Shown here: positions 58,778 through 64,000 of the stretch, piece by piece
How the letters are laid out: each line of letters begins with the position of its first letter
How positions within the stretch are numbered: the first letter of the stretch is position 1
DNA from: Hevea brasiliensis
Taxonomy: Eukaryota > Streptophyta > Magnoliopsida > Malpighiales > Euphorbiaceae
DNA: 64,000 nucleotides
NCBI RefSeq assembly: GCF_030052815.1
Contig: NC_079497.1
Coordinates: 16,816,258-16,880,257 of the forward strand
Direction: 5' to 3'
Translations under genes and position numbers: made by a program
The notes under the pieces: generated by a model
Database searches by the model: none
What the model was told of the DNA's origin: nothing
The model's input: the letters and a program-made list of their open reading frames with translations, nothing else

Positions 58778-61407
58778 ATGGGTTCGAGCAATCTTCCAGC
58801 AGCTGCCATTTTGAGGGCTATTGTGCTTTCATTGTATAGTTTCTTTATTTTCCCTGACTTGGTAGTTGCAAAGCATACAGGCATTACTAGGCACTACAAG
58901 TTCAATGTATGTATCGCTGATCATTAGTTACCCTCCATGTCTTGTATTAGACTAAGGAAATCACCTTTTTTTTTTGGCCTTTTTCTTTTGAAGATTGTGA
59001 TGCAAAACGTTACAAGATTGTGCCAAACAAAGAGTATAGTGACTGTGAATGGTAAGATCCCTGGGCCCCGGATCATAGCAAGGGAAGGCGATAGGCTTTT
59101 AATTAAGGTCGTCAATCTTGTTCAATACAATGTCACACTCCATTGGTATGGAAGCTAGCTTAATGTTAATTTTTTGGTGGATTCTATTTTAATTGGTATT
59201 CCTTAATTAGTTATTGTACTTAGATCAGAAATTGATGAATAGGCATGGAGTAAGGCAGCGAAGGAGCGGATGGGCAGACGGACCTGCCTACATCACACAG
59301 TGTCCGATTCAAACAGGACAGACCTATTTGTATAATTTCACAGTAACTGGCCAAAGGGGAACATTGTTCTGGCATGCTCACATCTCATGGCTTAGAGTGA
59401 CTCTGTATGGTTCCTTTGTCATCCTCCCAAAGAAAAATGCTTCTTACCCATTTCCCCAGCCTCACAAAGAAGTCCCTATAATTTTTGGTAATTCACATAA
59501 ACCATACTATATAGTGATAAATATTGCGCTCTCTGAAACTTTTTGCCTCAAAATATTGCAGGGGAATGGTGGAAAGCTGACACAGAGACAATTATTAACC
59601 AAGCAACTCAAACAGGCGGAGCACCAAATGTCTCTGACGCCTTCACAATTAATGGTCTTCCAGGACCCTTGTATAACTGTTCTGCAAAAGGTTCTGCAAC
59701 TAATTATTTGATCCCTTTTCGTATCATAGAGAGAATTTTGATATTAATTAAATGAATATTATAAAGGACCTATATTAATTATGTGCAGATACATTTAAGC
59801 TGAAGGTGGAGCCTGGAAAAACCTATCTCCTTCGTTTAATCAATGCTGCACTCAACGATCAGCTTTTCTTCAGCATCGCAAATCACAGTCTCACTGTTGT
59901 TGAAACGGATGCAGTCTATGTCAAGCCCTTTAAGAGCCACATTGTACTCATCACTCCTGGACAAACCACAAACGTCCTGCTCGAGGCCAAAGCCACTCCA
60001 CCTAATGCCACCTTCTTAATGGCTGCTAGGCCTTACGCCACCGGTCCAGCTGCTTTTGATAACACCACCACCTCTGGAATTCTCGAATATGAGAAACCTT
60101 CTGTTTCTAACTCCAAGAACAAGAAACATCCCCTTCTTAAGCCATCACTTCCAGCATTCAATGATACCACATTTTCCATGAAATTCTCCCAGAAAATTCG
60201 TAGCTTGGCCACCGCAAAATTCCCAGCTAAAGTCCCCAAAAAGATTGATAGACGTTTCTTTTTCACAGTTGGGTTAGGGACACTCCCGTGCTCCCAAAAC
60301 CAAACCTGTCAAGGGCCCAACAATAATAGAGTAGCAGCTTCAATCAACAATGTGTCGTTTGTGCAACCAAATGTAGCCCTTCTCCAGGCTCATTTCTTTA
60401 ACCAATCAAAGGGAGTGTATACAACTGATTTCCCAGCTAACCCACCTTTCAAATTTAACTATACAGGAACACCACCTAGCAATATTATGGCAACCACTGG
60501 TACAAAGGTGGTGGTGCTGCCTTTTAATACGAACGTGGAGCTAGTATTGCAGGATACTACCATTATTTTGGCAGAAAGCCATCCTCTTCATCTCCATGGC
60601 TTCAATTTCTTTGTGGTTGGACAAGGTTTTGGCAACTTCAACTCCAGTAAGGACCCTGCCAAATTCAACCTTGTTGACCCTGCGGAGAGAAATACTGTAG
60701 GTGTGCCTTCTGGCGGTTGGGTGGCCATACGGTTCCTTGCAGACAACCCAGGTGAGTTTCAGCAATATATAAACGATACTATTTAAGTATTTATCCATCT
60801 CCATGATTCTGAGTTTATAAAATTCAAATTTTAATAACACTTAATTAAAAAAAAAAGAAAAAAAAACAATCTATCATATATTTGTAAAGAATTTTTATTA
60901 TGTAAATATTGATTTATTTCCAACTTATGAGTTAAAATTTATTAAATTTATTTTAAATTATTTTTTTAATACTTCCTAATTCCTATACTTAAAAATATAT
61001 TTTTCTCAACAATAATCCTTTCTGCTGATAATTTTGTTCGACTAATGATAATTCTATAAACTTATTCAATAAAAGGAAAAACTTTCTTAAAAAAAAAAAA
61101 AAAGAGTAAAGATGATAAATGAATTTTAGTATTTTTTTAAATGTGAAATTTTTTTTATAATTAATTTTATTTGATATTTTAAAATTTTTAATTTAATTTA
61201 AAAATAATTTTAATATCACTTAAATAAAATTGATTTTTGAAAAAATGAAGTGTAAATGATATGTATGCGTGAATAGGTGTTTGGTTTATGCACTGCCATC
61301 TGGAAGTTCACACCAGCTGGGGCTTGAAGATGGCTTGGGTTGTCATGGACGGGATAAGACACAATCAAAAGCTGCCACCTCCACCTTCTGATCTTCCCAA
61401 ATGTTAA
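58778..61407 (+). CDS. Laccase, secreted multicopper oxidase, LAC17/LAC2-like (six exons, 582 aa)
   Basis: Exons are 58778-58906, 58994-59145, 59243-59487, 59562-59690, 59789-60751 and 61277-61407. Every intron has GT-AG ends; together they encode 582 residues without a stop. Start: ATG in good context (A at -3, G at +4) before a signal peptide of about 31 residues ending LVVA. Copper ligands are complete: HWHG (93-96), HAH (138-140), HPLHLHG (483-489) and HCHLEVH (545-551), with Leu556 at the axial type-1 position. The C terminus LPKC is typical. Family role: oxidation of monolignols and phenolics with reduction of oxygen to water in the cell wall, during lignin polymerisation. Phrases such as [19 protein letters not shown] and [20 protein letters not shown] fit the LAC17/LAC2 group. 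Many N-x-S/T sites suggest heavy glycosylation. It is the only intact gene here and has no neighbours of related function. Confidence 0.95.
59838..59858 (+). promoter_or_regulatory. Candidate miR397 target site in laccase exon 5
   Basis: These 21 nt encode part of RLINAALND, the place where conserved plant miR397 pairs with many laccase mRNAs. Against miR397a as I recall it, 18 positions pair, miRNA nt 15 forms G:U, and nt 3 and nt 21 mismatch. The nt 3 mismatch could weaken silencing. Pairing was judged by eye. Confidence 0.5.
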
Positions 61408-61893
61408 TTTTGTAATTTTATACGTGTTTTCCACATTCTTTTATCTTTTCATTCACTGTCCTTTTCTTCCCCAGAAAGAAAGAGAGAGTGCAACGCTGTT
61501 TTCATTTGCACTTTCCATTATGTGCCAACTGCACTGTATCCCACAAAATGAAAGTGGGTGGAGCTTTGATTAATTTGCTAGGCTGGTAATATTACTCACT
61601 TAATTACCAATGATAGATACATGCATAAATATTCATATTTGTAATTTTTAAATTTGCATATTTTATCCTATTACATTTCCCAAAATTTAAAATAATTTGT
61701 TACACTCTAAATTTATAACTTTATAATAGTGAATGAATAAATCTTATATACACCTTGATTTATACATTCAATTAATTTACAAATGTCACGTTATATAAAA
61801 TTACAGTGAATACTATTTAAAATCATAATTGGGCATATTTTAAATTATAATTTATTAAATTTTTATAGATTGAATATACATTTCTATGAATTG

Positions 61894-61947
<54 letters not shown>

Positions 61948-63299
61948 ACTGCACATAAGAATTTTTCGTAATTAAATATGTATATCTTTAAATAAGAGAT
62001 TGAGAGACTGAGAATTCAAATTGAATCTATTAGAAAAGCATTTTACTTAACTTAAGCTCTAAAAATAAGTTTAGTTATTTGGTAATAAGTCAAGCTATGC
62101 GCTCACGGGTAATATATTTTCAACTAGATATAATTTTATCTTGTTATAAAAGTAATAAATATGGACCAATTTTTACTTACCATCCCTTATCTTAGAATTT
62201 ATTACACTTCATTTCTCATTTTTATTTTATTACTATAAAATCCTTCAACTTAAAAAATCTTATATAAAAGTTCCTTAACTTAAAAAAAAAATTACATAAA
62301 AGTCTCTCATGCTATAATCCCTTCATATATCTAACAATTTGATATGTACCAATGTAAAATGAAAATGTTAAGTTTGTTTTGATATTATTGTTAAAATTAC
62401 TATTAAATATATTAGTTATAAAGTATTAAAGTCTTGATATAAAAATAAATTGAACATATTTTAATATAAAAATATTAAAATAATAAAACAGTTTTTTTAG
62501 TTATTTTTTTTAATAGCATCTAAAATGATACTCTTTCTAAAGAGCACTTTTTGGTCTATGAAATTCAATGCCAAATAAATTTGAATACTTTTTTTTAGTT
62601 TAAAAAAATATGAGGTGAGTATGTTAGATGGGTTTTTTGATTTTAGAGCTGAATTTTTTTTTTTGGTAATACGATTTTTTAACTGAATATACCTCATTTA
62701 TATGTTTAGGTATAAAATTACAGAGTTTCGATTACTATAGATATTTCGAGTGATATGATAATTTAATTCTAAATCGAGCAAAAAATATAATTTTTATATT
62801 TTTAAGAAAGATTAATAGATATGAAATAGATGTTATAGGAGAGAGGTTAATATAAATTTTATACGTAACATTTTAATTTTTTAATTTTTTTATTATATAA
62901 TATAATCTAATTACGTATTAAATTGATCAAAGATACGACGATATTCTATCACGAGTGACCTTTGTATAATAGATTTTAAGTTAATAAACCTTTAGGTAAT
63001 TTTTTTAAGGTGGAAAACTTTTACATAATATTTTTTTTTAAATTGAGTGATTTTTATATAATAAAATATAAATAATAATAAAAATATAATAAATTTTAAA
63101 ATTAAAATACTATCGAAATAAATTGACCAATAAATATATGCATAGCGAAGTTTAAACAGTAAATATTTAGATTTTATAAAATTCATATAAATAAATATAT
63201 TTATCATTTTAACTTTTAAAATAAATATATTTATTTTTTATTAAAAGAATATGACAGAGAGTAAAAATACATTTTATAGAGCCAGCCAATATAGAAAAA
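61408..63299. other. Laccase 3' flank and AT-rich intergenic DNA
   Basis: The laccase 3' UTR must start here. AATAAA occurs at 61736-61741, about 330 bp after the stop, and is a possible but unproven polyadenylation signal. Beyond about 61.75 kb the DNA is AT-rich with an (AT)n tract at 61896-61944 and no recognisable gene. Confidence 0.5.
61896..61944. repeat. (AT)n microsatellite, about 49 bp
   Basis: Uninterrupted AT alternation about 0.5 kb after the laccase stop codon. Confidence 0.95.
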
Positions 63300-64000
63300 A
63301 AGCTGCAACAATCCCAAGACCGATTATAACTTCATCTAACGGCAGAGTGCGGTGAACCCAAGTCATATATTTGTAAATATTTACAAAATAAGGATAAAAT
63401 TGTCCTCACGAAAATTAAACTTTTCTCTGGAAGACATACTGACTGTGCTATCGTTTCTGGCTTTGTAGATATTCTCTCAAAGATATTCAGCAATTTGAAA
63501 ACCAATGCTTCAGTGATACCCTTTTTTCTTTGTCTATGTATATGTGTTGTTTGCATGCATTGATCCCTTTCTCTTTGTCCTTTCTCCTTATTCTCTTTGT
63601 TAATTTCGTTGATCTGTATTTATTTGATGGGTTTTTGCTAATGTAGAGTTGGATGTTTCGAATTGTACTTCGGTTCCTCGTCTAATTTCTACTGTAACTT
63701 TTATTTTTGTTTGGTATTTGTGAAAAACAGAAGGGGGTAAAGGAAGAGGAATTTTATGTCTGTTCTAATGAAAATCTAATTCAATTCATTATTTTCTTGT
63801 TTCTTTAATTAATTTTTTGTTGGAACTCCAATTTCAGGATCTTAATTTTTACTAAAATATGACTTCTGGGTTTTCTTTTCTGTTTGATCTTCTCTGCCTC
63901 TCAGTTTGGCTAGTGAGAAACCCGTGGGAAAGTATAAATCTGGAAACTTTACCTATTAGTCTATTAGGTTTGCCTTAGTTCAGTGGGTCTGAAATTGAAA
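63300..64000 (+). promoter_or_regulatory. Possible promoter and 5' leader of a gene beyond the right edge
   Basis: Composition changes from the AT-rich spacer to a mixed, pyrimidine-rich sequence like plant 5' leaders and leader introns, with stretches such as CCTTTCTCCTTATTCTCTTTG and a TTTCAG acceptor-like site near 63838. No coding exon or family motif is visible, so direction and existence are uncertain. A 16-bp perfect palindrome TTGTAAATATTTACAA sits at 63371-63386. Confidence 0.25.

Noticed and set aside
59146..59160. Apparent loss of the HWHG copper motif (reading HWYGS then stop) at the end of exon 2
   Set aside because: Splicing at the GT at 59146 joins to 59243 and gives an intact HWHG. 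The altered reading is intron.
60752..60786. Read-through of laccase exon 5 to a stop at 60784
   Set aside because: A consensus GTGAGT donor at 60752 and a matching AG at 61275-61276 restore the conserved copper motif in exon 6. The extension is intron sequence.
1..64000. CRISPR array, bacterial operon or phage-like system
   Set aside because: No regularly spaced repeats with unique spacers, no bacterial gene density, and clear plant introns and retrotransposons.

Overview
The window is plant nuclear DNA, most probably from a eudicot. It holds one intact gene, a six-exon secreted laccase, next to a large block of nested LTR retrotransposons. The lineages are typical of plants: Ty3/gypsy chromovirus-like, Ty3/gypsy Tat/Ogre-like and Ty1/copia. 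Primer-binding sites are complementary to initiator tRNA-Met, the laccase introns are plant-like, and the intergenic DNA is AT-rich with long (TA)n tracts. The species cannot be fixed from sequence alone. About 80% of the window is retrotransposon.

Layout, left to right. Element F (1-3910, minus) is the 5' end of a gypsy element that runs off the left edge. Its LTR abuts element E (3911-12941, minus), a decayed gypsy element that is itself interrupted by solo LTR D (7287-10137, target duplication TAAAG). Next is G (12942-14304, plus), a decayed Tat/Ogre-like protease-RT fragment. Element B (14305-33258, minus, duplication CTTCT) has 3.3-kb LTRs and only a broken gag inside. Within B's left LTR sits element A (14987-25920, minus, duplication GCACA), with LTRs of about 3.95 kb around an internal region of only about 3 kb. 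After a 304-bp spacer comes H (33568-43386, minus), an old Ty1/copia element with 2.1-kb LTRs. Then follow 4.4 kb of AT-rich DNA and element C (47841-56615, minus, duplication TAATT), a chromodomain-bearing gypsy element that keeps only RNase H, integrase and chromodomain.

The laccase gene (58778-61407, plus) encodes 582 residues with all four copper-binding motifs and closely resembles the LAC17/LAC2 lignin-laccase group. Its 5' flank has a near TATA box, two further TATA boxes with splice donors about 0.7 kb upstream, and a 56-bp tandem repeat. The last 2.6 kb is AT-rich intergenic DNA. From about 63.3 kb the composition changes in a way that could mark the 5' end of another gene, but no coding exon is visible.

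Nesting gives a relative timeline: G is oldest, then E and B, then D and F (in or against E) and A (in B). Divergence between LTR pairs agrees: A about 2%, B clearly more, H about 10% in the blocks compared. The most unusual observation is that A and C, which have intact ends, carry complementary protein remnants and share a collinear non-coding block of about 1.1-1.3 kb where reverse transcriptase would be expected. They look like non-autonomous elements that were moved in trans.
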